Of a stretch of 64,000 nt of DNA, positions 53,489 through 61,723 are shown piece by piece. The stretch is from contig JAJYOU010000006.1 of NCBI GenBank assembly GCA_021795965.1, forward strand, positions 29,320-93,319, written 5' to 3'. Each line of letters opens with the position of its first letter. Position 1 is the stretch's first letter. Below the pieces are notes generated by a model. The model was not told the DNA's origin and searched no databases. It was given only the letters and a program-made list of their open reading frames with translations. Origin of the DNA: Chloroflexota bacterium (GTDB lineage: Bacteria > Chloroflexota > Anaerolineae > Anaerolineales > Villigracilaceae). Made by a program: the position numbers and the translations under genes.

Positions 53489-54310
53489 TTGTTAAATCCT
53501 CCTTTTCCCAACCTTATTGATTTAATGACCATGATCGGCGAAACCGGTCGACAAATGGCAAACATTGAAGCCAGCGAAGGCGGCGCCGGGAACATTTCCG
53601 TCTGGGTCCGCTGGCTGGTGGAACCCGGGGATTTATTCCCCCTGACCGAACAGATCCAGCTACCCATTCCCGTCCCTGAATTGGCGGGATCGACTCTTCT
53701 GGTCACCGGTTCTGGCCGGCGTTTGAGGGAAATCTTGGATGAACCAGGCGCAAATCTGGCTTTCCTTGTGATCAACCCTGGCGGTGAAAGCGCTACCCTT
53801 CGTACATCAGCGCGGCGGCGCTTCGAACGCGTGACCAATGAATTTAACTCCCACCTGGCCGTGCACCACGACCAGGTCAAACGAACCGGGACAAATTTTC
53901 ATGCCATTGTGCATGCTCAACCCATCCACATCACTTTCCTCAGCAACATCCCCCGTTACCAGTCGTCAGTTTATCTCAACAGTCATTTGCTGCGTTGGCA
54001 GCCAGAAACCATCCTGAATATGCCGCAGGGTATCGGTGTTCTTCCCTTCAAAATACCCGGTTCGGTTGAATTAATGATTTCAAACCTGGAAAGCATGCGA
54101 GACCACAATCTCGTCCTCTGGCTTAAACATGGTTTGATGGCGCGCTCGGATGTTTCGGTTAAGCGCGCCGCCGATAAGATTGAATATGCCGAGGCAGCTG
54201 CCAAATACGAAACTTTAAACCTGAGCCTGGGAGAAATCGGAGAAGGTCTCCTCCCCCATGAAATCAGGGCTATTTGCGATACCTATCATATCGAGCAAAA
54301 AATTTTCTAG
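53489..54310 (+). CDS. Class II aldolase/adducin family protein (rhamnulose-1-phosphate aldolase-like)
   Basis: The 273-residue protein has G-G-A-G-N-I-S near residue 31 (phosphate-binding loop), H-A-I-V-H-A-Q-P near 137 (zinc His pair), and V-L-W-L-K-H-G-L-M-A near 210 (third zinc His). These match RhaD, which cleaves L-rhamnulose-1-phosphate to DHAP and lactaldehyde; the extended length also fits. No rhamnose isomerase or kinase is nearby, so the sugar is not certain. The start is TTG with an AGAAAGAG upstream, which is not strong. Confidence 0.75.
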   Translation: MLNPPFPNLIDLMTMIGETGRQMANIEASEGGAGNISVWVRWLVEPGDLFPLTEQIQLPIPVPELAGSTLLVTGSGRRLREILDEPGANLAFLVINPGGESATLRTSARRRFERVTNEFNSHLAVHHDQVKRTGTNFHAIVHAQPIHITFLSNIPRYQSSVYLNSHLLRWQPETILNMPQGIGVLPFKIPGSVELMISNLESMRDHNLVLWLKHGLMARSDVSVKRAADKIEYAEAAAKYETLNLSLGEIGEGLLPHEIRAICDTYHIEQKIF

Positions 54311-54477
54311 TTCCATTCTTCCAAGACCCGAAAGAAATAGGCAGGAGCGGAAATCCTGTTTCAATGAAAATTGACTGTGTTAAGTTTTTTCTTTTCCACG
54401 GGATGGGTTAATTTTGACGCTCGGACGCGGCTGTTCTTCCAGGGAGGGGACTGCCCGGGCACCGTTATCGTAAATGA

Positions 54478-54483
54478 TATACT
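54478..54483 (+). promoter_or_regulatory. -10 box of the YgjP-like gene at leaderless distance
   Basis: TATACT ends seven bases before ATG 54491, and no Shine-Dalgarno precedes the ATG. No convincing -35 is visible. Confidence 0.4.
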
Positions 54484-54490
54484 TGCGCGC

Positions 54491-55171
54491 ATGCCTAATG
54501 TAGCTGATCAGATCATCCGCTCCCGGCGGAAAACAATTGCCATTTTAATTCGACAGGACGGAAAGGTGATCGTTCGTGCCCCGCTTTTGCTTCCTCAGCG
54601 CTTGATCAATGCTTTTATCGAGAGCAAAATAGCCTGGATTAATGATAAAAAATCCCTGATACTGAAATCTCCACCAGTTCCCACACGTCAGTTCGTATCT
54701 GGCGAAAAATTTTGGCTGTTCGGAGAGCTTATCCCCCTGAGAGTGGTCGATGATCAAAAAACTGCCCTGATTTTCAAGGAAGAATTTCACCTTTCCAGCA
54801 AATCACAGGGTCAAGCCTCCATTTTGTTCCAGAATTGGTATAGAGCCAAAGCCAGGACGGTCATCACCCAACGAGTGGAACTCCTAGCCAATCGATACGG
54901 CTTCAAATATGGTCGGATCCGGATTTCCTCTGCGCGGAACCGTTGGGGCTCCTGCAGTTCCTTGGGAACTTTAAGCTTTACCTGGCGCCTGGTCATGGCA
55001 CCTCTTGAAGTCATCGATTATGTTGTGATTCACGAACTTGTCCACTTGAAGATTAAAAACCATTCTGCTGCTTTCTGGCTCGAAGTTGGTCGCCTGATGC
55101 CTGATTACAGGCTTCACAAGGAGTGGCTGAGAAGGAACGGGCATTCTCTCACTCTGACTGGAAACGAATGA
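54491..55171 (+). CDS. YgjP-like (DUF45) zinc metallopeptidase
   Basis: The ~226-residue protein carries S-A-R-N-R-W-G-S-C-S near 145 and the metal site H-E-L-V-H-L-K-I-K-N-H-S (181-192), followed by F-W near 195. This is the M48-like DUF45/WLM pattern. YgjP is thought to be a peptidase of the SprT/WLM group; its target is unknown. An in-frame start at 54371 would add 40 residues that do not resemble the family. The end overlaps the SET gene by ATGA. Confidence 0.78.
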   Translation: MPNVADQIIRSRRKTIAILIRQDGKVIVRAPLLLPQRLINAFIESKIAWINDKKSLILKSPPVPTRQFVSGEKFWLFGELIPLRVVDDQKTALIFKEEFHLSSKSQGQASILFQNWYRAKARTVITQRVELLANRYGFKYGRIRISSARNRWGSCSSLGTLSFTWRLVMAPLEVIDYVVIHELVHLKIKNHSAAFWLEVGRLMPDYRLHKEWLRRNGHSLTLTGNE

Positions 55172-55683
55172 CCACAGGCTACCTCTCTCCCAAGCTTGAA
55201 GCTCGTCCCACTCCCACCAAAGGCGGGTATGCAGTTTATGCCCTCGCTCCGGTAAAAAAAGATGAGTTATTGGCGGTTTGGGGTGGAATAATTGCCACTT
55301 TGGACCAGATTTTGGCACTTCCACGGGCAGAACAGGGGCATTCCGTCCAGGTTGAGGATGATCTTTATCTGGCTCCCCTGGACATGGTGGAACCTGCGGA
55401 CATGATTAATCACTCCTGCAACCCCAATGCTGGCTTGAGTGGACAAATCGCCTTAATTGCCATGCGCGACATAAATACCGGGGAAGAAATCACCTTTGAT
55501 TATGCGATGACCGACAGCAGCAGCTTTGATGAATTTGACTGCTCCTGCGGTGGGGCAAATTGTCGCGGCAGGGTGCGTGGAAGTGATTGGATGCGCCCCG
55601 AATTGTGGCAGAGATATGATGGCTATTTTTCACCTTACCTGCAGAGAAAAATCGACCATCTGCGAAAAAGGGATTCAAAGTAA
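55168..55683 (+). CDS. SET-domain protein (putative lysine methyltransferase)
   Basis: The 171-residue protein has a compact SET domain: G-G-Y-A-V-Y-A near 17, D-M-I-N-H-S-C-N-P-N-A near 73 (N-H-S-C pseudoknot motif), and G-E-E-I-T-F-D-Y near 98. A post-SET Cys cluster, C-S-C-G-G-A-N-C-R-G near 120, follows. SET enzymes transfer methyl from S-adenosylmethionine to protein lysine; bacterial targets are mostly unknown. I use ATG 55168, coupled by ATGA to the peptidase gene, over a GTG 15 codons earlier. The last base of its stop codon overlaps the thioesterase ATG. Confidence 0.82.
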   Translation: MTTGYLSPKLEARPTPTKGGYAVYALAPVKKDELLAVWGGIIATLDQILALPRAEQGHSVQVEDDLYLAPLDMVEPADMINHSCNPNAGLSGQIALIAMRDINTGEEITFDYAMTDSSSFDEFDCSCGGANCRGRVRGSDWMRPELWQRYDGYFSPYLQRKIDHLRKRDSK

Positions 55684-56528
55684 TGTCAAAAATATTTACG
55701 AGGACCTTTCGAGCCCGCTGGTCAGAACTGGATGCTTCTGGAAGAATCAGCCCATCCAGCTACCTGCGCTACTTAATCGAAACTGCTTATGATTGGGGAT
55801 CCACGCTCGGTCTGGACAATCATAATTATGAAAAATTGGGGATTTTCTGGCTTATTCGTGAGACAGAAATCAACTTGGTCCACCCTATGAGACACAATGA
55901 CATTTTTGATTTCACCATCTGGATGGTGAATTGGCAGCGAGTGAGAGGTTCGCGCTGTTTTGAAGTCAAACTGAAAGATAATGGGAAAATCATGGCACAA
56001 GGCACCCAGCATGTCGTCTGCATGGATCGTGAATCCTTGCGCCCAACAAATCTTGATCCATTAATTATCAAAAATTTTGAGATGGATAATCCCCTGGTAT
56101 TCCCATCCTCCCGTTTCCCGAAGATTAAACTCCCGCAAAACACCTTCACCTGCCAGCGCCAGGTTGAATGGAGCGACCTCGACGCCCAGGAACACGTCAA
56201 TAATGCAGTTTACGTCAGTTATGCCGAGGAAGCTGCGATGAAGCAGTTTTCCAGTCTTGGATGGACTCCTCAGCGTTTCGCCGCTGAAAACCTGGCTCTC
56301 CAACTAATGCGCACCCACATCCAGTATCAATCACCTGCCACTTGGGGAGAAATAATCCTCCTCTCCAGTCATTCGATTCAACGAGAAAAGGATGGCGGCT
56401 CACACTACACAGCTATGACGCGCAGCGATGGATCCCCAGTGGCTGAATGCATCATGGACTGGAAAATGATCAACCGTCTGACCGGTGAAACACTCGCTCT
56501 TCCCATCGAGCTTGAAAATCTTGCGTGA
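55683..56528 (+). CDS. Acyl-ACP thioesterase-like double hotdog protein
   Basis: The 281-residue protein has two hotdog repeats. Repeat 1 starts A-R-W-S-E-L-D-A-S-G-R-I-S-P (~10-23) and has an F-W-L-I-R-E-T-E-I stretch near 57. Repeat 2 starts Q-V-E-W-S-D-L-D-A-Q-E-H-V-N-N-A-V-Y (~160-177) with the Asp/Asn/His cluster of the active helix. This tandem layout matches the FatA/FatB family (PF01643), which releases fatty acids from acyl carrier protein. Its ATG uses the last base of the SET gene stop. Confidence 0.82.
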   Translation: MSKIFTRTFRARWSELDASGRISPSSYLRYLIETAYDWGSTLGLDNHNYEKLGIFWLIRETEINLVHPMRHNDIFDFTIWMVNWQRVRGSRCFEVKLKDNGKIMAQGTQHVVCMDRESLRPTNLDPLIIKNFEMDNPLVFPSSRFPKIKLPQNTFTCQRQVEWSDLDAQEHVNNAVYVSYAEEAAMKQFSSLGWTPQRFAAENLALQLMRTHIQYQSPATWGEIILLSSHSIQREKDGGSHYTAMTRSDGSPVAECIMDWKMINRLTGETLALPIELENLA

Positions 56529-56562
56529 GAATCATCTCGCCGTTAAACCACGCGGTAACCTC

Positions 56563-57333
56563 TTATTCGTTGAGTGCCTTGGTCTGCTCTTCACTCATAC
56601 CCTTGACCATCGGACGGTCATATTGTTCCTGCAGGTGCCGTTTTCCTTTGAAATCTTTCAAGTCAATTAGATGTCCAGATTTTTCCACCTTGGTCCGCAA
56701 ATAAAATTCATTATAAGGATTGGTCGGTAATACATGCGGGATACGTCCATTAATTTTGATTCCGTAACGGGTCAAATCATTAATCTTTTTTGGGTTATTC
56801 GTCATCAAACGGATGGACTTTACTTTTAAGGAATTCAACATGTGGGCAGCCACGGCATAATCCCGTTCGTCATCCCGAAAACCCAGAGCCAGGTTTGCTT
56901 CAACCGTGTCCATGCCATAATCCTGCAAGCCGTAAGCACGAATCTTGTTGGTCAAGCCGATCCCTCTTCCCTCCTGGCGCAGATATAATACGACTCCCTT
57001 TTCCATTTTACCAATTGCCACCAGCGCTGCCTCAAGCTGATCCCGGCAGTCACAACGCAGCGACCCGAAAGCATCGCCTGTCAGGCATTCCGAGTGCAGC
57101 CTGACAACAACATCCTCGCTATCCGTTACGTCACCTCGAACAATGGCTGCATGGTCCTTGCCATCCTTGTTATTATAAAAAGCGACGATATGAAAATCCC
57201 CGAAACGCGTCGGCAATTCAGCGATCGAAGCGATCCTGACACAAACATGATCTTCACCAACACCATCACATTCATGCGCGCGATTTTCATCCAGTAATTG
57301 TTCAATTGGCAGGTGCATATGGTCAATTGTCAT
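56563..57333 (-). CDS. ribA: GTP cyclohydrolase II
   Basis: The 256-residue enzyme opens GTP to begin riboflavin synthesis. Motifs are R-L-H-S-E-C-L-T-G-D-A-F-G-S-L-R-C-D-C (~78-96; three zinc Cys), R-Q-E-G-R-G-I-G-L near 120, and D-T-V-E-A-N-L-A-L-G near 145, then R-L-M-T-N-N-P-K-K near 176. The RibB (DHBP synthase) domain often fused to RibA is absent. ATG 57333 has GAGG six bases upstream and overlaps the reductase gene by 11 bases. Confidence 0.95.
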   Translation of the reverse strand: MTIDHMHLPIEQLLDENRAHECDGVGEDHVCVRIASIAELPTRFGDFHIVAFYNNKDGKDHAAIVRGDVTDSEDVVVRLHSECLTGDAFGSLRCDCRDQLEAALVAIGKMEKGVVLYLRQEGRGIGLTNKIRAYGLQDYGMDTVEANLALGFRDDERDYAVAAHMLNSLKVKSIRLMTNNPKKINDLTRYGIKINGRIPHVLPTNPYNEFYLRTKVEKSGHLIDLKDFKGKRHLQEQYDRPMVKGMSEEQTKALNE

Positions 57334-58033
57334 GGTTATCCTCTTTTTTAATTTTTGGTATTTTGTAATGAAGCAAAACCCCGCCACGGTCATCTGCTTT
57401 CTGGACATTCAGCAGTTCCAGTTTCAGGGCACTAAAATCAAAGTATCCTTTGCCTTCTGCCAGCGTCGGGGCAGTTTGTCCACCGAAAATTTTTGCCGCC
57501 AGGTAAATCATTAATTCATCGACCAGGCCCTGTCGCAGCAGTTCAAAATTAAGCGTTCCTCCGCCTTCCACCATCAGGCGGTGTACACCCATTCCACTCA
57601 GGGTTTCAAATGCACTCACAAGATCAACCCGGGACGAATCTGAGATATAAACCTCCGCACCCAAGGCTTCGAGCGCCTTGATTTGCTCAGGGCTGGTTTT
57701 TGAGGTGGTAAAGATCACACGCCGGGCAGTTCCATCCATCATAAAGTTGCCGTCCAGCCGGAGGTCAGCTTTCGTAACCACGCCAACCTTGATCGGGTTT
57801 TCTGGTAAACCTCTTGCTTTTCGCTCCAGCCTGAGCCGGTTTGATTTTATGGTTAACTTCGGGTCCTCATCCAGCAAAGTGTGTCCACCAACCATGACCG
57901 CATCTGACTCAGAACGCAATTGCTGAACGCGTTCGTTGTCCTCTGGTGACGAGATGGCAGAACCCTTTCTTTCAGAAGTGTCCATTTTGCCATCGGCAGT
58001 CACCGCGACATTAATGAAAACAAATGGTCTCAT
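57323..58033 (-). CDS. RibD C-terminal-type pyrimidine reductase (riboflavin pathway)
   Basis: The ~236-residue protein is a dihydrofolate reductase-fold enzyme like the RibD reductase domain: R-P-F-V-F-I-N-V-A-V-T-A-D-G-K near the start, V-M-V-G-G-H-T-L-L-D-E-D-P near 47, and M-V-E-G-G-G-T-L-N-F near 165. It would reduce the ribosylamino pyrimidine phosphate using NADPH. The zinc deaminase half of bacterial RibD is missing, as in archaeal/fungal reductases. It overlaps ribA, so both are in one operon. An alternative ATG at 58057 has a GATACT eight bases before it. Confidence 0.87.
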   Translation of the reverse strand: MRPFVFINVAVTADGKMDTSERKGSAISSPEDNERVQQLRSESDAVMVGGHTLLDEDPKLTIKSNRLRLERKARGLPENPIKVGVVTKADLRLDGNFMMDGTARRVIFTTSKTSPEQIKALEALGAEVYISDSSRVDLVSAFETLSGMGVHRLMVEGGGTLNFELLRQGLVDELMIYLAAKIFGGQTAPTLAEGKGYFDFSALKLELLNVQKADDRGGVLLHYKIPKIKKEDNHDN

Positions 58034-58077
58034 AGTCAGTCCATCTTCATTCAGCATATGGCGCCAGTATCAACCAC

Positions 58078-58584
58078 TCAATCCTTGAATTTCTTTTCCC
58101 CAGCCTCTATTCGTACTTTCAGCCGGTTTTCTGCGGATGGAAGTGGGCAGGACCAGCGTTCGTTATAGGCACAATAGGGGTTGTATGCAAGGTTGAAGTC
58201 CACGTAGAGAATATCCGATCGCAGCTCGATCGGTTCGAGGTAACGTCCGGATCCGTAAGTCTCTTCAGGAGCGGTCGCATCGATGAACGGAATGAAATAA
58301 CCGTAATCATCTTCATAAACCTGCAGGATCGCTTCCTGTCCGCTGACCTCGAACCGCACCTGTCCAATATGGGTATAAGTACGATCTTCACCAGTGGATG
58401 TAATTAATGTAACTTTTCGCGGATGAACATTCCGCTCCAGCTTAAGCTCCAACCGAAGAGCCTGGTTTTCCGTGTAATAATTCAATCCGGTAAATTTCCG
58501 CTGTTGTTCCAGCGAAAGCGGAGATTGGTCTCCAATTCGAAAAGAATCATCTTTTTCCATTCGAAATCGTTCTAAATCATTCAT
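58078..58584 (-). CDS. DUF1684 domain protein
   Basis: The 168-residue protein opens with R-M-E-K-D-D-S-F-R near residue 8 and has the DUF1684 core: F-I-P-F-I-D-A-T-A near 95, E-T-Y-G-S-G-R-Y-L-E near 107, and the end motif D-F-N-L-A-Y-N-P-Y-C-A-Y (~128-139) followed by W-S-C-P-L-P. The family is widespread and its function is not established. It lies between the riboflavin and dioxygenase genes on the same strand. Confidence 0.83.
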   Translation of the reverse strand: MNDLERFRMEKDDSFRIGDQSPLSLEQQRKFTGLNYYTENQALRLELKLERNVHPRKVTLITSTGEDRTYTHIGQVRFEVSGQEAILQVYEDDYGYFIPFIDATAPEETYGSGRYLEPIELRSDILYVDFNLAYNPYCAYNERWSCPLPSAENRLKVRIEAGEKKFKD

Positions 58585-58593
58585 AATTTTTTC

Positions 58594-59367
58594 TCATCCA
58601 AATTTGATGGAACGCATGGAAATGGATCCGAGGGTGACTTTTTCGGCGAAATATGTGATGGGGTCGATCTCATCTTTGAGACCCAGGGTGTATAAAAGTG
58701 GCAGATAATGTTCCGCACTGTTGATCGCTCGCGCTGCCGTTTGCCCAAGCTTGTCGTAGTTGATGAGTGATTCATGATCTCCAGCATCAATTAATTCTTT
58801 AACCTGCCGGTCGAACGCTTCAGCCCAATCAAATTTAAGATTTTCGTCAAAAACCGCCAATTGTAAATTATGGACAATATTTCCTGAACCAATCACCAGT
58901 ATACCCTGCTCGCGCAATTCTTTTAGCTGTTGCCCAAGCTGGTAGTGTTCCAAAGGAGTTTTTAGCCGGTCCAGAGATAACTGAACCACCGGGATCTTGG
59001 CTTTTGGGAACATGCGTACCAGAACCGACCATGTACCATGATCCAGACCCCAGTTAAGATCTGGCTGGATGACGGCTTTCCGGCTGAGCTCCTTAATGGA
59101 CTGCGCCAGGTCAGGAGAACCCGGAGCCGGATAGGTTATTTCAAAAAGCTGCCTTGGAAAACCATAAAAATCATGAATGGTGCGGGGTTTTTCCATTGCA
59201 GTTATCTGGGTTCCCCGGGTTTCCCAATGTGCAGAAATGGCGAGGATTGCACGAGGCGTTGCTAAAATCCTGCCGATGTCTTTCCATGATTGAGAAAATT
59301 CATTTTTCTCAATGGCATTCATCGGGCTGCCGTGACCAATAAATAAAACCGGCATTTTTGATGTCAT
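58594..59367 (-). CDS. DODA-type extradiol dioxygenase (YgiD-like)
   Basis: The 257-residue enzyme opens M-P-V-L-F-I-G-H-G-S-P-M-N-A (metal His near 12), has S-A-H-W-E-T-R-G near 47 (second His) and G-L-D-H-G-T-W-S near 112, and G-S-G-N-I-V-H-N-L near 160. This is the class III ring-cleaving dioxygenase family that includes DOPA-dioxygenase (YgiD). The natural substrate is unknown. Its start overlaps the Rrf2 regulator by four bases, so the regulator probably controls it. Confidence 0.88.
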   Translation of the reverse strand: MTSKMPVLFIGHGSPMNAIEKNEFSQSWKDIGRILATPRAILAISAHWETRGTQITAMEKPRTIHDFYGFPRQLFEITYPAPGSPDLAQSIKELSRKAVIQPDLNWGLDHGTWSVLVRMFPKAKIPVVQLSLDRLKTPLEHYQLGQQLKELREQGILVIGSGNIVHNLQLAVFDENLKFDWAEAFDRQVKELIDAGDHESLINYDKLGQTAARAINSAEHYLPLLYTLGLKDEIDPITYFAEKVTLGSISMRSIKFG

Positions 59368-59810
59368 AGAACCTCTTTAAATTCTATCAAATGTTCCATG
59401 CCCAGTGTTTTATCCAGTAAATCTCCAACTGTGGTTTTAGCCAGAGTCAATTCCATGGCTGCCTGGGCATCTCCAAATATGCTTTCCAGCGCCGGAAGAA
59501 TGCGGCTGCCGATGGGACAATCAGGATTGGGGTGCTGGTGTAATGCAAAAAGGGTTTCCTGGGTTAACGCCTGGTGCACTTCGTGCAGGCTGAGTTGTGA
59601 TGCAGGTCGAGCCAGCCGCCAGCCGCCATTGGCTCCGGGTCGTGAATCCACCATCCCGTTTTGGCGCAAATGTGACATGATCCGCCGGATAACGACCGGA
59701 TTTGTATCCACACTTTCGGCGATTTTTTCTGATGTTACCGGAAACGCCGGGCTGGCAGCCAGTAGGACTAAAATATGACAGGAAACAGAAAACTGTTGAT
59801 TCGCATTCAT
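59364..59810 (-). CDS. Rrf2-family transcriptional regulator
   Basis: The 148-residue protein has an N-terminal winged helix with T-S-E-K-I-A-E-S-V-D-T-N-P-V-V-I-R-R-I (~21-40) and G-A-N-G-G-W-R-L-A-R near 60, as in YwnA/Rrf2 regulators. The effector loop carries only one Cys (near 97), so an iron-sulfur cluster of the NsrR/IscR type is unlikely and a thiol or small-molecule signal is more plausible. Its promoter overlaps a perfect inverted repeat, which suggests autorepression with the dioxygenase gene. Confidence 0.87.
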   Translation of the reverse strand: MNANQQFSVSCHILVLLAASPAFPVTSEKIAESVDTNPVVIRRIMSHLRQNGMVDSRPGANGGWRLARPASQLSLHEVHQALTQETLFALHQHPNPDCPIGSRILPALESIFGDAQAAMELTLAKTTVGDLLDKTLGMEHLIEFKEVL

Positions 59811-59833
59811 TTGTAACCATTTTAGTTACAAAT
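59809..59833. promoter_or_regulatory. Operator-like perfect inverted repeat at the Rrf2 gene start
   Basis: ATTTGTAAC (59809-59817) and GTTACAAAT (59825-59833) are perfect nine-base arms around a seven-base spacer. The element covers the -10 box and reaches the start codon, the expected place for a repressor site. Confidence 0.75.
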
Positions 59834-59846
59834 AAAACAAAGTCAA
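59819..59846 (-). promoter_or_regulatory. Promoter of the Rrf2-dioxygenase operon
   Basis: On the minus strand TTGACT (59846-59841) and TAAAAT (59824-59819) are 16 bases apart. The start lies within one or two bases of the ATG at 59810, which would make a leaderless or near-leaderless mRNA. Confidence 0.6.
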
Positions 59847-59936
59847 GTTAATGTTTTATAAGATTTAAAAAACTGGTGCCTTTTGGGTAAGGCACCAGTT
59901 TGAAATCTAATATAATCCCAGAATAGAACAATATTA

Positions 59937-61241
59937 TTATGTCGATACATCCCTCTGGGTAAGTTCCGGCGGGGTTTCGCGTTTTTGCAGGGTATGCATT
60001 TCTCCATTTTCGAGCAGGAGTACTTCCGGACGCAGCGCACCGTTGTAATTGCTCGACATACTTAAATGGTAAGCACCCGAGACCGGGATTGCGATAAATT
60101 CCCCTTCCTGCACATTTCGCAAGTCAACCTGCTCTATCAGCACATCCCCGCTCTCACAATAAGGACCTGCAATGGAGACATTCTTTTCCGGCCTTGCTAG
60201 GGGGTGTGCCACCGTCAGGCAGGAGTAACGCGTTCCGTACAAGGCATGACGGGGATTATCAGCCATGCCGCCATCCACCAGGACCCATGTCCTGGCGCCA
60301 ACATCTTTCACTGTTCCAATTTGATAAATGGCTACCCCCGCCCGTGCAACCAGGCTTCGACCTGGTTCAAGGTGCAAAATCGGCAGGGTCAAACCGCGCT
60401 TCCGGCACCCTTCAAGCATGGCGCTGGTTATAAAATCCACATACATTTCGATTGGGGGATGGGGAAGATCTTCTTCATGATAAGAAATCCCCCAACCGCC
60501 GCCCGGTGAAAGATGCCATGTCTCCGGAAAACCAATTTCCTGTACCAAGTCAAGCGCCCGGTCGATGCCATCTCCGAGTGGTTCAGGGTCGCGGAATTGG
60601 GAACCCTGGTGGAAATGCAGACCAACGAGCGGCAGGTTATTTTCCCGGCAAATCCTGACCGCTTCCAAAATTTGAACGCGGTCCATGCCGAACTTGGAGC
60701 CTGAATGGCCTGTTTGAGTATACGCATGGGTCTCGACAGAAGAACCTGGCTGAAAACGTAACCAGAGATCGGGCAGGGTCTGGGCTTGAGAAAGGGAAAG
60801 CAATCGTTTCAATTCAGAGAGGTTGTCGACAACAATCGTTCCTGCATATGCCACCGCTGATTTCAAATCTTCCGTGCTTTTATTGACTCCATGAGCCAGA
60901 ATTTTATCTTTTGAAACACCGGCTTTTACGGCAATATTGATTTCACCTCTTCCGGTACAGTCGATATAAAAACCCTGGTTGGCAGCCCATTGGGCAATTC
61001 CTGTGCACAAAAATGCTTTCCCGGCATAAGTCACTGACCATTTTCCAGGCCATGAGGCATTCAGGAATTCCCGGTATTTGTCTGCCGCTGCATCAAGTTC
61101 TAATTTGTCATAAATATATAAGGGAGTTCCATGTTTTTCAGCCAAAAGTTGCAGATCAAAGCCGCTAACCTTGAGGCTGTCGTTTGCCACCGTGGTGCTG
61201 GCAGGAAATAGAGGGAGGCGTTGAGTGAGGGTCGAATTCAT
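59937..61241 (-). CDS. lysA: Diaminopimelate decarboxylase
   Basis: The 434-residue PLP enzyme makes L-lysine from meso-diaminopimelate. Visible are Y-A-G-K-A-F near 73 (PLP Lys; family usually Y-A-x-K-A), L-H-F-H-Q-G-S-Q near 195, G-G-G-W-G near 237, H-L-E-P-G-R-S-L-V near 285 and C-E-S-G-D-V-L near 366 (active-site Cys). It starts by ATGA overlap with the DivIC-like gene. A normal fold and length support the call; broader ornithine/arginine decarboxylase activity cannot be excluded from sequence. Confidence 0.9.
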   Translation of the reverse strand: MNSTLTQRLPLFPASTTVANDSLKVSGFDLQLLAEKHGTPLYIYDKLELDAAADKYREFLNASWPGKWSVTYAGKAFLCTGIAQWAANQGFYIDCTGRGEINIAVKAGVSKDKILAHGVNKSTEDLKSAVAYAGTIVVDNLSELKRLLSLSQAQTLPDLWLRFQPGSSVETHAYTQTGHSGSKFGMDRVQILEAVRICRENNLPLVGLHFHQGSQFRDPEPLGDGIDRALDLVQEIGFPETWHLSPGGGWGISYHEEDLPHPPIEMYVDFITSAMLEGCRKRGLTLPILHLEPGRSLVARAGVAIYQIGTVKDVGARTWVLVDGGMADNPRHALYGTRYSCLTVAHPLARPEKNVSIAGPYCESGDVLIEQVDLRNVQEGEFIAIPVSGAYHLSMSSNYNGALRPEVLLLENGEMHTLQKRETPPELTQRDVST

Positions 61242-61627
61242 TTGCCGAAAAGGAAGAACATCCAAACATCCCAGGAGCTGAATTGCTTTGAAACCTCGGT
61301 GGGGATGGGAGTAAGAGTTGGTGTCACACCGGGTTCGGGTAAAATAACCATCACTTCATCGCCAGGTTTCGCAAGATGAGCTTCACCACGGGCGTAATTA
61401 TCCGCCGCGGCTGGAGAGGTGGCAAAAGCTGCCTCCTGTTCTAAAACCTGTTGGGTTAAATTAACCCCGGTAGCCTGAGCTCGCACCGTCGCAACCTGAT
61501 CCTGAACTCGGGCTAATTCCCCCAGCCGGTTGCTAAAATTCATGATCAGTGCCATGATCACAAGAATGACCACGGGGAAAATCAATTGCTTAAATCTAAT
61601 TTGAAATGAACCGATTTTCATTTCCAT
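61238..61627 (-). CDS. FtsB/DivIC-like membrane protein
   Basis: The 129-residue protein has one N-terminal membrane helix (~12-30: F-P-V-V-I-L-V-I-M-A-L) followed by a short coiled-coil stretch (~33-65), R-G-E-A-H-L-A-K-P-G-D-E-V near 80, and a Pro/Thr-rich tail. The R-x-E-x-x-L-x-x-P-G-D-E pattern is that of septum formation initiator proteins, which join the divisome. Overlap with lysA suggests coupled translation. Confidence 0.72.
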   Translation of the reverse strand: MEMKIGSFQIRFKQLIFPVVILVIMALIMNFSNRLGELARVQDQVATVRAQATGVNLTQQVLEQEAAFATSPAAADNYARGEAHLAKPGDEVMVILPEPGVTPTLTPIPTEVSKQFSSWDVWMFFLFGK

Positions 61628-61694
61628 ATTTTACCACCCGCATCAATTCATCTCAGGGCATTTGAACTTACAATTTGCTTTTCGGGAGGTTAAA

Positions 61695-61722
61695 ATAAAA
61701 AACCCGTAAAGGTACGGGTTTT
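61695..61722 (-). terminator. Terminator of the tRNA-Leu gene
   Basis: On the minus strand CCCGTA and TACGGG (61718-61713 and 61708-61703) form a six-base stem extended by A/T pairs, followed by a T-run. It lies two bases after the encoded CCA. Confidence 0.85.
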
Positions 61723-61723
61723 C

